Shown: positions 36,229-44,656 of the stretch, one piece after another | Layout of the letters: each line of letters begins with the position of its first letter | How positions within the stretch are numbered: position 1 is the first letter of the stretch | Assembly: GCF_900580865.1 (NCBI RefSeq) | Contig: NZ_UTBZ01000169.1 | Coordinates: 310,001-374,000, forward strand | Direction of reading: 5' to 3' | Length of the DNA stretch: 64,000 nt | Source: Pseudomonas viridiflava | GTDB taxonomy: Bacteria > Pseudomonadota > Gammaproteobacteria > Pseudomonadales > Pseudomonadaceae | Notes under the pieces: generated by a model | The model's database searches: none | Seen by the model: only the letters and a program-made list of their open reading frames with translations | Told to the model about the DNA's origin: nothing | Made by a program: the position numbers and the translations under genes

Positions 36229-36906
36229 TCAGAGGCTATAGAAGTAACCACGACTGCGCAGGGCGACGATGCGCGGACGTCCGTCAGGATGCGGGCCGAT
36301 CTTTTTGCGCAGGTTGCTGACGTGCATGTCGAGGCTGCGGTCGTACAGGGTCAGCTTGCGACCGAGGGCGAGCTGCGCCAGTTCCTGTTTGTCCAGCGGC
36401 TCGCCCGGCTGTTTGAGCAGCGCTTCGAGCAGACGGCTTTCGGAAACGGTGAGGGTCAGTTCTTTCTCATCAATGCTGACCACGCCGCGCACCGGGCTGA
36501 AACTGAGGTCGCCCAGTTCGAGTTGCGTCGAGACTGCCGCCGGATGGCTGCGGCGCAATACGGCGCGCAGGCGGGCGGTCAATTCGCGTGGGTCGCACGG
36601 TTTGGCCAGATAATCGTCGGCACCCAGTTCCAGGCCGAGGATGCGATCCAGCGGCTCGCCACGGGCCGAGAGCATCAGCACCGGCAGGTCGGCGTGGTCG
36701 TTGCGCAGTTGCTTGAGCAGTTCCAGACCACTGCCATCGGGCAGCATCACGTCCAGCACCACTGCCGCCGGAGCCGTTTCGGCCAAGGCTTTGCGGGCGC
36801 TCTGGCCATCGTGGCAGGCACGCACCTGGAAGCCTTCCTGGCTCAGCCAGCTACTCAGGAGTTCGCACAACTCCTGGTCATCATCAATCAATAACAGCTC
36901 GCTCAT
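36229..36906 (-). CDS. cpxR: CpxR-like OmpR-family response regulator
   Basis: 225-residue regulator. The receiver domain has the acidic pair at D8-D10, phospho-acceptor D52 in VLDVMLPDG and the conserved Lys in LAKPCDPREL. The C-terminal winged helix (about 130-225) ends RIVALRSRGYFYSL. It lies first in the set regulator, Spy/CpxP-like protein, kinase, all on the minus strand. It should be phosphorylated by that kinase and would be expected to activate the Spy-like gene, though I do not see a sure CpxR box. Confidence 0.93.
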   Translation of the reverse strand: MSELLLIDDDQELCELLSSWLSQEGFQVRACHDGQSARKALAETAPAAVVLDVMLPDGSGLELLKQLRNDHADLPVLMLSARGEPLDRILGLELGADDYLAKPCDPRELTARLRAVLRRSHPAAVSTQLELGDLSFSPVRGVVSIDEKELTLTVSESRLLEALLKQPGEPLDKQELAQLALGRKLTLYDRSLDMHVSNLRKKIGPHPDGRPRIVALRSRGYFYSL

Positions 36907-36913
36907 GACTCAC

Positions 36914-37324
36914 TCAATTTAGCCATTGCCGACGTTTTCGGCTTGCTCCACTGGCAAAGATACCGCAGAGCAGCGCCAATAGCGCTACTCCGGCGCCCGT
37001 GACGAACCACTGCTGCTGATCGGTCAGCAAACGCGGCAGCGGACTGGCCTGGGCTTCCTTGAGTTGCAGCTTCAAGCGCTGGTTCTCTTGGCGCAACCGG
37101 GCAAGCTGGGCGCTTTCGCGGGTATTGTCGGCATTTTGCAGTTGTTTGCTCAGTTCTTCCCGCTGCTGCTCGCTGGCCTTGAGGCGCTGCTGCAACTCGG
37201 TGATCTGGCTGCCGGCGCTTAACGACAATGGCGTGGAGCTGCCGCTTTCGGTGGTTTCCTCACCATGGGCGGGCGCCATGATCGACAACGTGACCAACAT
37301 CAGACACAACGGACCCTTGCGCAT
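36914..37324 (-). CDS. Coiled-coil membrane protein with signal peptide, function unknown
   Basis: 136-residue protein. The start at 37324 (MRKGPLCLML) follows AGGTG. There is a signal peptide to about residue 21, a Ser/Thr-rich spacer, a coiled coil (about 40-92; ITELQQRLKASEQQREELSK) and one C-terminal membrane helix near 105-125 with a basic tail. The plan resembles the coiled-coil plus membrane-anchor half of YgiM-like (TIGR04211) proteins, but no SH3 domain is present. It ends 7 bases before the response-regulator start, so the two are likely co-transcribed. Confidence 0.75.
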   Translation of the reverse strand: MRKGPLCLMLVTLSIMAPAHGEETTESGSSTPLSLSAGSQITELQQRLKASEQQREELSKQLQNADNTRESAQLARLRQENQRLKLQLKEAQASPLPRLLTDQQQWFVTGAGVALLALLCGIFASGASRKRRQWLN

Positions 37325-37395
37325 CGCGACACCTGTTTCCAAATGGATATTGGGCAGGTTGTCGGCAGGCAAACGAGAATAATGAGCGATTGAGA

Positions 37396-37424
37396 ACGCG
37401 ATGAACCGAGAAGGTTCATCGCGT
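37396..37424 (-). terminator. Stem-loop after yciI
   Basis: Perfect 12-bp stem ACGCGATGAACC / GGTTCATCGCGT with a 5-base loop, 10 bases after the yciI stop. It lacks a long T-run, so it may stabilise the RNA end as well as terminate. Confidence 0.65.
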
Positions 37425-37434
37425 GGGGAAAGCG

Positions 37435-37734
37435 TTACGGCAGGACTTGCTTGAACGGCTTGACGAGCACATTGGCGTAGACGCCGGCGGCGATGTACGG
37501 ATCGGCATCGGCCCACGCTTGTGCAGCGCTCAGCGAATCGAATTCGGCGACGATCAGGCTGCCGGTGAAACCCGCTGCGCCCGGATCATTGCTGTCGACG
37601 GCCGGGTGTGGGCCGGCCAGTACGATACGGCCTTCGCCCTTGAGCGCTTGCAGGCGTTCCAGATGCGCAGGACGCGCGGCCAGGCGTGCTTCCAGCGAGT
37701 TGGCGACGTCGGTGGCAATGATGGCGTAGAGCAT
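37435..37734 (-). CDS. yciI: YciI-like protein
   Basis: 99-residue YciI-family protein with a ferredoxin-like fold. The start MLYAIIATDV at 37734 lies one base from the yciB stop, implying translational coupling. Family marks are the LxxLxxxGRIVLAGPHP segment near residue 30 and the SLSAAQAWADADPY helix. The biochemical role of YciI is not settled. It is paired with yciB, as in many proteobacteria. Confidence 0.93.
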   Translation of the reverse strand: MLYAIIATDVANSLEARLAARPAHLERLQALKGEGRIVLAGPHPAVDSNDPGAAGFTGSLIVAEFDSLSAAQAWADADPYIAAGVYANVLVKPFKQVLP

Positions 37735-37735
37735 G

Positions 37736-38335
37736 TCAGTCCTCGGTTTTTGGTGTTGTTGTGGTATCGGCATCGTGCAGATGACGCGACAGGTAAATGC
37801 CCTGTGCGACCAGGAATACCAGGGTCATGCCCAGGCTGCCGAACACCTTGAAGTCCACCCAGTAGCTCTGGAAGGTAAAGGCGACGAACAGGTTGGCAGC
37901 GCCGCAGAACAGGAAAAAGGCGATCCAGGCGATGTTCAGGCGGGTCCAGACCGGATCCGGCAAGGTCAGCGCGTGGCCCATGATGCGCTTGATCAGCAGA
38001 CGGTCACCGATGAAATGGCTGCCGATGAAGGCCACGGCGAACAGCCAGTTGACCACCGGCGCTTTCCATTTAAGGAAGGTTTCGCTGTGGAAGGCCAGCG
38101 TCAGGCTACCGAACACCAGGCAGGCGATCAGGGTCAGCCATTGGCTCTTTTCCAGCTTGCGCTGTTTGATGAACAACGCGCCGTACACCACCAGGGAACT
38201 GATGATCAGCATCGCCGTGGCGCTGTAAATACCGCCTACAGTCACTTCATGGCCAGCGATGTCGACGACCCGTGGATCAAGTTTGTAAACGATGAAGAAC
38301 AGCAGAAGCGGGATGAAATCGATGAATTGTTTCAC
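37736..38335 (-). CDS. yciB: Inner-membrane septation protein YciB (IspZ family)
   Basis: 199-residue integral membrane protein with five or six membrane segments. The start is taken as GTG at 38335, giving MKQFIDFIPLLLFF, the usual family N-terminus; an ATG 13 codons earlier is possible but lies without an RBS. YciB takes part in cell-envelope synthesis and septation through contacts with division and elongation proteins. It is coupled to yciI and divergent from the RNase AM gene, 87 bp away. Confidence 0.94.
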   Translation of the reverse strand: MKQFIDFIPLLLFFIVYKLDPRVVDIAGHEVTVGGIYSATAMLIISSLVVYGALFIKQRKLEKSQWLTLIACLVFGSLTLAFHSETFLKWKAPVVNWLFAVAFIGSHFIGDRLLIKRIMGHALTLPDPVWTRLNIAWIAFFLFCGAANLFVAFTFQSYWVDFKVFGSLGMTLVFLVAQGIYLSRHLHDADTTTTPKTED

Positions 38336-38422
38336 AGTGAGAGCCAGAAGCTGGATGTGGCGGCATAATAACAAACATATGGGCGCGCGATAGCGCCAGC
38401 TGATTTGAGGTTACAACTCCCC

Positions 38423-39286
38423 GTGAATGTTGATTTGCACTGCCATAGCACGGCCTCCGATGGCGCCCTGGCGCCTGCGGTTCTGGTTGCGCGTGCGTTC
38501 GAGAACGGCGTGCGAGTCCTGGCGTTGACCGACCACGACACCCTCGAAGGCCTCGCCGAAGCGCGTACGGCCGCCACCGAGTTGGGCATGCAACTGGTCA
38601 ACGGCGTCGAGTTGTCCTGCACCTGGGGCGGCGCGACGATTCATGTGTTGGGTTACGGTTTCGACGTCAATGCGGCACCGTTGGTCGAGGCGATCGCCAA
38701 ATTGCACGATGGCCGCTGGCTGCGGTCGGAAGAAATAAGCCGCAAGCTCGCCCTCAAGGGCATGCCCGGCGCCCTCGAAGGCGCCCGGCAGGTCCAGCAG
38801 GAACTGGGCGACAGCGGCAACGCCCCGGCCCGTCCGCATTTCGCCGACTGGATGGTGCGTGAAGGTTTTGTAAAGGATCGCGCCGAGGCATTCCGCAAAT
38901 GGCTCGGCGCCGGCAAGCTGGGCGACGTCAAGTTGCATTGGCCGACGCTGGAAGACACCGTTGGCACACTGCGCGCCGCTAATGCCTGGGTCAGCCTGGC
39001 GCATCCGTGGCACTACGATTTCACCCGCAGCAAGCGCCGAAAGCTGATTGCCGACTATATTCAAGCAGGCGGGCATGCAATCGAGGTGGTCAATGGCCAC
39101 CAGCCCGCGGAACAGGTGGGCAGCCTGGCAATCCTTGCCCGTGAGTTCGGTCTGCTGGTCAGCGCCGGCAGTGACTTCCATGGCCCTGGCGGCTGGTCCG
39201 AGATCGGCCAGTACCGGCCGGTTCCCGAGGACCTTCCACCCCTGTGGTGTCGGTTCAAACATGACACAGATATTGCCGCCGTCTGA
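38423..39286 (+). CDS. rnm: PHP-domain 5'-3' exonuclease, RNase AM (YciV)
   Basis: 287-residue PHP phosphoesterase. The GTG start at 38423 (MNVDLHCHSTASDG) is preferred over the TTG at 38405 because a GAGG sequence lies between them. PHP metal motifs are DLHCHSTASDG, LTDHDTLEGL, the GVELSCTW glutamate, LAHPWHY and GSDFHGP. E. coli RNase AM trims 5' ends of ribosomal RNAs and removes short 3'-phosphorylated nucleotides. It starts a run of co-directional genes: yciO, scpA, scpB. Confidence 0.93.
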   Translation: MNVDLHCHSTASDGALAPAVLVARAFENGVRVLALTDHDTLEGLAEARTAATELGMQLVNGVELSCTWGGATIHVLGYGFDVNAAPLVEAIAKLHDGRWLRSEEISRKLALKGMPGALEGARQVQQELGDSGNAPARPHFADWMVREGFVKDRAEAFRKWLGAGKLGDVKLHWPTLEDTVGTLRAANAWVSLAHPWHYDFTRSKRRKLIADYIQAGGHAIEVVNGHQPAEQVGSLAILAREFGLLVSAGSDFHGPGGWSEIGQYRPVPEDLPPLWCRFKHDTDIAAV

Positions 39287-39299
39287 ACAGGTAGAGAAT

Positions 39300-39929
39300 G
39301 TGAGTCAATTTTTCCAGATTCATCCGGAAAACCCGCAAGCGCGCCTGATAAAACAGGCAGTCGAGATCATCCGCAAGGGCGGGGTGGTGGTTTATCCCAC
39401 GGACTCTTCCTACGCGATCGGTTGCCAGATCGGCGATAAAACCGCGATCGAGCGTGTTCGTCGCCTGCGTCAGCTCGATGAGAAGCACAACTTCGCGCTG
39501 ATCTGCAGCGACCTGTCGCAACTGGGCAATTACGCCAAGATCGACACCGGCACCTTCCGTATTCTCAAAGCGCACCTGCCGGGGCCATACACCTTTATTC
39601 TCAACGCCACTCGCGAAGTGCCACGCCTGCTGCTGCACCCGAAAAAACGCACCATCGGTCTGCGTGTGCCAAGCCATCCGATTGCGCTGGCGCTGCTGGC
39701 CGAACTCGGCGAGCCGCTGATGAGCGTGACCCTGATCATGCCCGGCGATGAAGACCCGCTGAGCGATCCGTACGAAATGCGCCAGTTGCTTGAGCACCAA
39801 GTGGACTTGATCGTCGATGGCGGCTTCGGCGGCATCAAGGCCTCCACGGTGATCGACTTGACTGGTGACGACCCGGAAGTGGTCCGCGTCGGTTGCGGCG
39901 ATCCGACGCCGTTCATGGTCGAGGCCTGA
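39300..39929 (+). CDS. yciO: YciO-type Sua5/YrdC family protein
   Basis: 209-residue YrdC-fold protein. The start is GTG at 39300 (MSQFFQIHPENPQARL). The nucleotide-binding pocket residues are visible in VVYPTDSSYAIGCQ, RRLRQLDEKHNFALIC, the KKRTIGLRVP block and STVIDLTGD. YrdC/TsaC makes threonylcarbamoyl-AMP for tRNA t6A. YciO is its paralogue with weak or altered activity and uncertain role. It ends directly before the scpA start. Confidence 0.93.
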   Translation: MSQFFQIHPENPQARLIKQAVEIIRKGGVVVYPTDSSYAIGCQIGDKTAIERVRRLRQLDEKHNFALICSDLSQLGNYAKIDTGTFRILKAHLPGPYTFILNATREVPRLLLHPKKRTIGLRVPSHPIALALLAELGEPLMSVTLIMPGDEDPLSDPYEMRQLLEHQVDLIVDGGFGGIKASTVIDLTGDDPEVVRVGCGDPTPFMVEA

Positions 39930-40751
39930 ATGTCCGCAGTGGAAACCGTTGTCGATCCCCAGGCCGGCGCTCAGCAAGAGCTGCCGTTTGCCATGGTCTA
40001 TGGCCAGGCGGTCATGGAAATGCCGCTCGACCTGTACATCCCGCCGGATGCGCTGGAAGTCTTTCTCGAAGCCTTCGAAGGCCCGCTCGACCTGCTGCTG
40101 TACCTGATCCGCAAACAGAACATCAACATCCTCGACATCCCGGTGGCGGAAATCACCCGTCAGTACATGGGCTATGTCGAGTTGATGCAGTCGGTGCGTC
40201 TGGAGCTGGCCGCCGAGTATCTGGTGATGGCCGCGATGCTCGCCGAGATCAAGTCGCGCATGCTCCTGCCGCGCGCCGAAACCGTCGAAGACGAAGAAGA
40301 CGATCCGCGCGCCGAACTGATCCGTCGCTTGCAGGAATACGAGCGCTTCAAGGCGGCCGCCGAAGGTATCGACGGCTTGAGCCGCGTTGGCCGCGATGTC
40401 ATCGTGCCCAAGCTCGACGCCCCGGAAGCCCGGGCGCGCAAGCTGTTGCCAGATGTCGCGCTGGAAGAGATTTTGATGTGCATGGCCGAAGTGCTGCGCC
40501 GTGGCGATATGTTTGAAAGCCACCAGGTCAGCCGCGAGGCACTGTCGACCCGTGAGCGCATGAGTGATGTGCTGGAACGGCTCAAGGGCGGCGGATTTGT
40601 GCCGTTCGTCGAGCTGTTCACCGCCGAAGAGGGCAGGCTGGGTGTGGTAGTGACCTTTATGGCGATCCTTGAACTGGTCAAGGAATCCTTGGTCGAGCTG
40701 GTGCAGAATGAGCCGTTCGCCGCGATCCACGTGCGAGCCCGAGCCGAATAA
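39930..40751 (+). CDS. scpA: Segregation and condensation protein A (ScpA)
   Basis: 273-residue kleisin subunit of the bacterial SMC complex. The N-terminal domain begins at FEGPLDLLLYLIRKQNINILDI. The middle is acidic (ETVEDEEDDPR) and a C-terminal winged helix ends near residue 270. It begins one base after the yciO stop; an internal ATG at 39993 is an alternative start. In Pseudomonas ScpAB work with SMC in chromosome folding and segregation. Confidence 0.95.
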   Translation: MSAVETVVDPQAGAQQELPFAMVYGQAVMEMPLDLYIPPDALEVFLEAFEGPLDLLLYLIRKQNINILDIPVAEITRQYMGYVELMQSVRLELAAEYLVMAAMLAEIKSRMLLPRAETVEDEEDDPRAELIRRLQEYERFKAAAEGIDGLSRVGRDVIVPKLDAPEARARKLLPDVALEEILMCMAEVLRRGDMFESHQVSREALSTRERMSDVLERLKGGGFVPFVELFTAEEGRLGVVVTFMAILELVKESLVELVQNEPFAAIHVRARAE

Positions 40752-40762
40752 CGAGTCGAAAC

Positions 40763-41749
40763 ATGAACCTGACTGAACCCCGCGAGCTGGCATCCCTGCT
40801 TGAAGCCTTTCTGTTGGCCTCGGGAAAGCCGCAATCCCTTGAGCGCCTGTTCGAACTGTTCGAAGAAGGCGAGCGGCCCGAGCCTGCGGTCTTCAAGAAA
40901 GCCCTGACCCTGCTGGGCAAGTCCTGCGAGGGGCGCGCGTTCGAACTCAAGGAAGTCTCCTCCGGCTATCGCTTGCAGATCCGCGAGAAGTTTTCGCCGT
41001 GGGTCGGTCGGCTCTGGGAGGAGCGCCCGCAGCGTTACTCCCGCGCCTTGCTCGAAACCATTGCGCTGATCGCCTATCGCCAGCCGATTACTCGGGGCGA
41101 GATTGAAGACGTGCGCGGTGTGGCGGTGAACAGCAACATCGTCAAAACCTTGCTGGAGCGTGAGTGGATTCGCGTCGTTGGCTACCGCGATGTGCCGGGC
41201 AAACCAGCAATGTTTGCCACCACCAAGATGTTTCTCGATCACTTCAACCTGAAGAACCTCGAAGACCTGCCGCCACTGGCTGAATTGCGCGAAATGGAAA
41301 CCGACCCGGTCCTCGATTTCGACGACGCGCCGGTGCCGCAAGGCTTGCAGGAACTGGCCGATGCCAGCGCCGAGCCGGAAGAGGAGAAGGAAGAGACCAG
41401 TTTCCATACCTTGCTGTTGGAACTGGACAGCATGGAGGAAGGGATCAAGACCGACTTTGATGATTTGCTGCGGGATGCGGTGGATGGTGAGGCGGCCGAC
41501 AGTGACGCGCCGACGACCGAGCCTGAAACCGAAGTCGCCGAACCCACGATCGAAGTTGAACTCGAAGCCGAGCCTGAAGCCGAACCGGAAGAGGACATTC
41601 TCGGCGTCGCCGAAGCCCGCGAAAAGCTGTTGGCTGCCGTCGCCGCCCTCGAACAATCCGCGCCCGAACCCGAGCTAAGCGAAGAAGAAGCCGAAGCCCG
41701 CGCTCTGGCCGAAGCCATCGAAGCCGAACGCCGCGAATTCGAAGACTGA
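40763..41749 (+). CDS. scpB: Segregation and condensation protein B (ScpB) with long acidic tail
   Basis: 328-residue protein. Residues 1-185 are the two winged-helix domains typical of ScpB (LLEAFLLASGKPQSLERL; LETIALIAYRQPITRGEIEDVRGV). The remaining ~140 residues are a low-complexity Glu/Ala/Pro tail, about twice the usual ScpB length in other phyla but common in pseudomonads. It lies 11 bases after scpA and binds ScpA in the SMC complex. Confidence 0.95.
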   Translation: MNLTEPRELASLLEAFLLASGKPQSLERLFELFEEGERPEPAVFKKALTLLGKSCEGRAFELKEVSSGYRLQIREKFSPWVGRLWEERPQRYSRALLETIALIAYRQPITRGEIEDVRGVAVNSNIVKTLLEREWIRVVGYRDVPGKPAMFATTKMFLDHFNLKNLEDLPPLAELREMETDPVLDFDDAPVPQGLQELADASAEPEEEKEETSFHTLLLELDSMEEGIKTDFDDLLRDAVDGEAADSDAPTTEPETEVAEPTIEVELEAEPEAEPEEDILGVAEAREKLLAAVAALEQSAPEPELSEEEAEARALAEAIEAERREFED

Positions 41750-41760
41750 TAACGAACAAC

Positions 41761-41850
41761 TGTGGGAGCGAGCCTGCTCGCGAATGCGGCGTGTCAGACA
41801 ACGTTGATGTCGACTGACAGGGCCCTTTCGCGAGCAGGCTCGCTCCCACA
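41761..41850. repeat. REPIN, family B (arms in opposite order)
   Basis: TGTGGGAGCGAGCCTGCTCG first and CGAGCAGGCTCGCTCCCACA second, with a ~46-base spacer, directly after scpB. Confidence 0.9.
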
Positions 41851-41877
41851 GGAAACGGTGCATATTCGGAGTGAGTG

Positions 41878-42069
41878 ATGAGTTCAACAAAAGACCCGTG
41901 CATCAGCCTCTGCAAATTCACCGACGACATCTGCCTCGGCTGTGGCCGCAGCAAGCGCGAAATCAAAGCCTGGAAGAAACTCGACAAGGACGACAAGCGC
42001 AGCGTACTGGCCGAAGCCGCGCTGCGCCTGATCAAACTGGGTGGCGCCGGTCGGCGGAAAAAGAAATAA
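41878..42069 (+). CDS. DUF1289 small cysteine-rich protein
   Basis: 63-residue protein with four Cys in DPCISLCKFTDDICLGCGRS followed by the REIKAWKKL helix, the DUF1289 signature and a likely metal site. The tail is basic (GRRKKK). The ATG at 41878 has GGAG at good spacing; a GTG one codon earlier is also possible. Function unknown. It lies between scpB and rluB, the common order in Pseudomonas. Confidence 0.92.
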   Translation: MSSTKDPCISLCKFTDDICLGCGRSKREIKAWKKLDKDDKRSVLAEAALRLIKLGGAGRRKKK

Positions 42070-42212
42070 CTGTCGATCGATCAGCTAGTCTCTGATGCGC
42101 GACGGCGCACATCCGCGTATGATTCGCGACCCTTCGCCGATCCCTTCGGCTGAGTACCCAGATTTCAATGCTTCAGGCGCCGCCTGAACAGACCACACCG
42201 GGAGGTGCCCAG

Positions 42213-43424
42213 ATGAGCGACATCATTCAGAAAGACGACCAGGAAATCGGCCCAGCAGGCGAAAAACTGCAGAAAGTCCTCGCCCGTATCGGCGTCGGCT
42301 CGCGCCGTGACGTGGAATCCTGGATCAGCCAGGGCCGGATCAAGGTCAATGGCAAAGACGCCACCCTCGGTCTGCGCGTCGACATGCACGACGCCATCAC
42401 CATTGATGGCAAGGTGATCAAGCGCGAAGAGGCGGCCGAATCGGTGCGCCGCGTGATCATGTACAACAAGCCCGATGGCGAGATCTGCACCCGTGACGAC
42501 CCGGAAGGCCGTCCGACCGTGTTCGACAAGCTGCCGCGTCCGAAAGAAGGTCGCTGGATCAACATCGGTCGTCTCGACATCAACACCACCGGTCTGCTGA
42601 TGTTCACCACTGATGGTGAGCTGGCCAACCGCCTGATGCACCCGTCCTACGAGATGGACCGTGAGTACGCCGTGCGTGTACGCGGTGAAGTCGACGACGA
42701 AATGATCGAACGTCTGAAGGCTGGCGTGGTGCTGGAAGACGGCCCGGCCAAGTTCACCGACATCAAACAGGCACCGGGCGGCGAAGGCTTCAACCACTGG
42801 TATCACTGCGTGGTGATGGAAGGCCGTAACCGTGAGGTTCGTCGTCTGTGGGAATCCCAAGGTCTGGTGGTCAGCCGTCTGAAACGCGTGCGTTTCGGTC
42901 CGGTGTTCCTCAACTCCGACCTGCCGATGGGTCGCTGGCGCGAAATGAGCCAGTACGAAGTCGACATCCTCAGTGCTGAAGTCGGCCTGACGCCAGTGGC
43001 GATGCCGCAACTGAACGCCAAGAGCAAAGACAAGCTTGAGCGCATGCAGCGCAAATCGTCGCGGCCGATGGCCAAGACCGAGCGCGTGCGTACGCTGCGT
43101 CCAGCCGCTGGCGCGCCGACCGGCCCACGTCCAAGCCGTGAGCCGCAGATCGAAGGCGAGCGTCCAGGTCGCAAGCCGGTGGCCCGTGACGGCGAGCGCG
43201 CTCCGCGTCCGGCCAACGGTCGCACTGAGCGTGGTGCACCTGCCGGTCGTGGCACGCCAGTGGCGGACCGTCCTGCGGACACCAGCAACAAGCGTCCGGC
43301 CAAACCTGCGCCGAAGCGTCCGGGGATCAAGCTGGTTGACGGCGACAAGCCGTCGGGCAAGCGTCGCGGTGCACCGGCCGGTTCCGGTCAGCGTCCGGGT
43401 TTTGGTCGTAAAAAGCCGGAATAA
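42213..43424 (+). CDS. rluB: 23S rRNA pseudouridine synthase RluB with long basic tail
   Basis: 403-residue enzyme that makes pseudouridine 2605 of 23S rRNA (E. coli numbering). The ATG at 42213 follows GGGAGG. An S4 RNA-binding domain spans about residues 18-65, then the catalytic domain with D122 in GRLDINTTGLL and the GRNREVRRLWE motif. After residue ~265 comes a disordered Arg/Lys/Pro/Gly-rich tail of ~135 residues, probably an RNA-binding extension. Confidence 0.95.
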   Translation: MSDIIQKDDQEIGPAGEKLQKVLARIGVGSRRDVESWISQGRIKVNGKDATLGLRVDMHDAITIDGKVIKREEAAESVRRVIMYNKPDGEICTRDDPEGRPTVFDKLPRPKEGRWINIGRLDINTTGLLMFTTDGELANRLMHPSYEMDREYAVRVRGEVDDEMIERLKAGVVLEDGPAKFTDIKQAPGGEGFNHWYHCVVMEGRNREVRRLWESQGLVVSRLKRVRFGPVFLNSDLPMGRWREMSQYEVDILSAEVGLTPVAMPQLNAKSKDKLERMQRKSSRPMAKTERVRTLRPAAGAPTGPRPSREPQIEGERPGRKPVARDGERAPRPANGRTERGAPAGRGTPVADRPADTSNKRPAKPAPKRPGIKLVDGDKPSGKRRGAPAGSGQRPGFGRKKPE

Positions 43425-43467
43425 GGCAGCTGTGAGCTTCTAGCGGCAAGCTTCAAGCCAAAGCAGA

Positions 43468-43498
43468 AACGCCAACCTCAGGGTTGGCGTTTTTTTTG
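43468..43498 (+). terminator. Intrinsic terminator of rluB
   Basis: Stem AACGCCAACC / GGTTGGCGTT with a short loop followed by a run of T, 43 bases after the rluB stop. Confidence 0.92.
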
Positions 43499-43533
43499 TC
43501 TGGCGAAAGTTATATAGCGACTGATTCGGCCTC

Positions 43534-43610
43534 TTCGCGAGCAGGCTCGCTCCCACATTGGAATTGCGTCAAACATAAATCCCCTGTGGGAGCGAGCCTG
43601 CTCGCGAAGG
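43534..43610. repeat. REPIN, family B
   Basis: Inverted arms CTTCGCGAGCAGGCTCGCTC and GAGCGAGCCTGCTCGCGAAG between the converging rluB and M29-like genes. Confidence 0.9.
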
Positions 43611-43620
43611 CGTCAGTCGC

Positions 43621-44586
43621 CTAAAACACAAACCGCCCATCAAACACCGGCTTGTCATCCAGCGCCAAAACGCCGCCCGAGAAGATCAGATCCAGATGAT
43701 GACTGCCCTTGGCGCCACCGCCCAAGCCAAGGTGCAAGCCACAATGCCGCTCCTCAAATCCGGCATTGCGCGCATACAAATCCTTCACACCTTCATTGGT
43801 GCCAATCCCCAACTCTTCAATCCGCCGGTTCGACGGATTGGCATCCAGGTACTTGTTGAAATCATGCTCCAGCCCCGGCACCTCCGTGGCGATGCGGCTG
43901 ATGGTCGAGTTCTCGATCCATAACTCCAGCGGCGACTCCAGCACGCCGTACTTGCGCGCAAACGGGATGGTGCTGAGGAACGTACCCTTGAATTTCACAT
44001 GGCCGTTGATGGCTTCACTGTGCGTGGCGATTTCGCCGGGCGCCAGGTCGAAGTTGCCGACGCCGTTGATGTCGGTCCACTTCTTGATGCTGCTCAGCGG
44101 CGTTTCGAACCATGAGCCGTCATCGTCCTTGAAGCTCAGCGTGGTCGCCTGGGACATGCGCTGGATCAGGTGACTGTTGAGCCCGGCGATGCGCTGCGGG
44201 GTGACGCTGAAGGTGTCGTAGAAATAATCGCCGTAATCCTTGAACAGCAGCGACTTCTTCCAGTTTTCTGCCATGACGGCTTGCAGCGCGCGGACGAATT
44301 CCGGGCCATCAGGGCGTGGGTTGGGCAGGGTGGAAGAGTCGTAGAAGAAAATGTACAGATCGCTGTCGGTAATCGCCGAAGTCAGCGTTGCGGTGCTTTC
44401 CAGGTCCAGACGTCGGGCGCTGAACTGGAAACGAGGATGATCGCCTGCCTGTTCGGCGATGGCGCCGGTCAGCGCTTCGTAATCAGCCGTGTGGCCGAGT
44501 AATACCTTCGCCGAGTCGAGGCCGGCAAGGGCAGGGTGGTGTTCGAGGTAGTAAAGGAAATGCGAGATCGCGCGGGGCTTATCCAT
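43621..44586 (-). CDS. M29 aminopeptidase / NicX-like metalloenzyme next to a short peptide gene
   Basis: 321-residue protein. The start at 44586 (MDKPRAISHFLYYL) follows GGGAGG; an in-frame start 13 codons earlier lies in the terminator stem and is rejected. The C-terminal third carries the hallmarks of the M29 fold: EELGIGTNEG (E258), CGLHLGLGGG (H285) and SHHLDLIF (H297-x-D299). This His...His-x-Asp set also serves as the Fe(II) site in the related dioxygenase NicX, so the chemistry could be peptidase or oxygenase. The N-terminal half is diverged. The gene follows a 45-codon peptide gene across an intrinsic terminator, suggesting that the peptide may be its substrate or partner. Function not assignable. 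Confidence 0.75.
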   Translation of the reverse strand: MDKPRAISHFLYYLEHHPALAGLDSAKVLLGHTADYEALTGAIAEQAGDHPRFQFSARRLDLESTATLTSAITDSDLYIFFYDSSTLPNPRPDGPEFVRALQAVMAENWKKSLLFKDYGDYFYDTFSVTPQRIAGLNSHLIQRMSQATTLSFKDDDGSWFETPLSSIKKWTDINGVGNFDLAPGEIATHSEAINGHVKFKGTFLSTIPFARKYGVLESPLELWIENSTISRIATEVPGLEHDFNKYLDANPSNRRIEELGIGTNEGVKDLYARNAGFEERHCGLHLGLGGGAKGSHHLDLIFSGGVLALDDKPVFDGRFVF

Positions 44587-44608
44587 GAGTCCTCCCTGAC
44601 TGACCGTG

Positions 44609-44647
44609 AAAAAAGCGGCAGGCACGACCGGCCGGATCGTGCCTGCC
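44609..44647 (-). terminator. Intrinsic terminator between peptide gene and M29-like gene
   Basis: On the minus strand an 11-bp perfect stem GGCAGGCACGA / TCGTGCCTGCC with a 9-base loop, then GC and TTTTTT. It starts 10 bases after the peptide stop and precedes the M29-like start by 20 bases. Partial read-through would yield much more peptide mRNA than enzyme mRNA. Confidence 0.88.
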
Positions 44648-44656
44648 CGGGATGTC

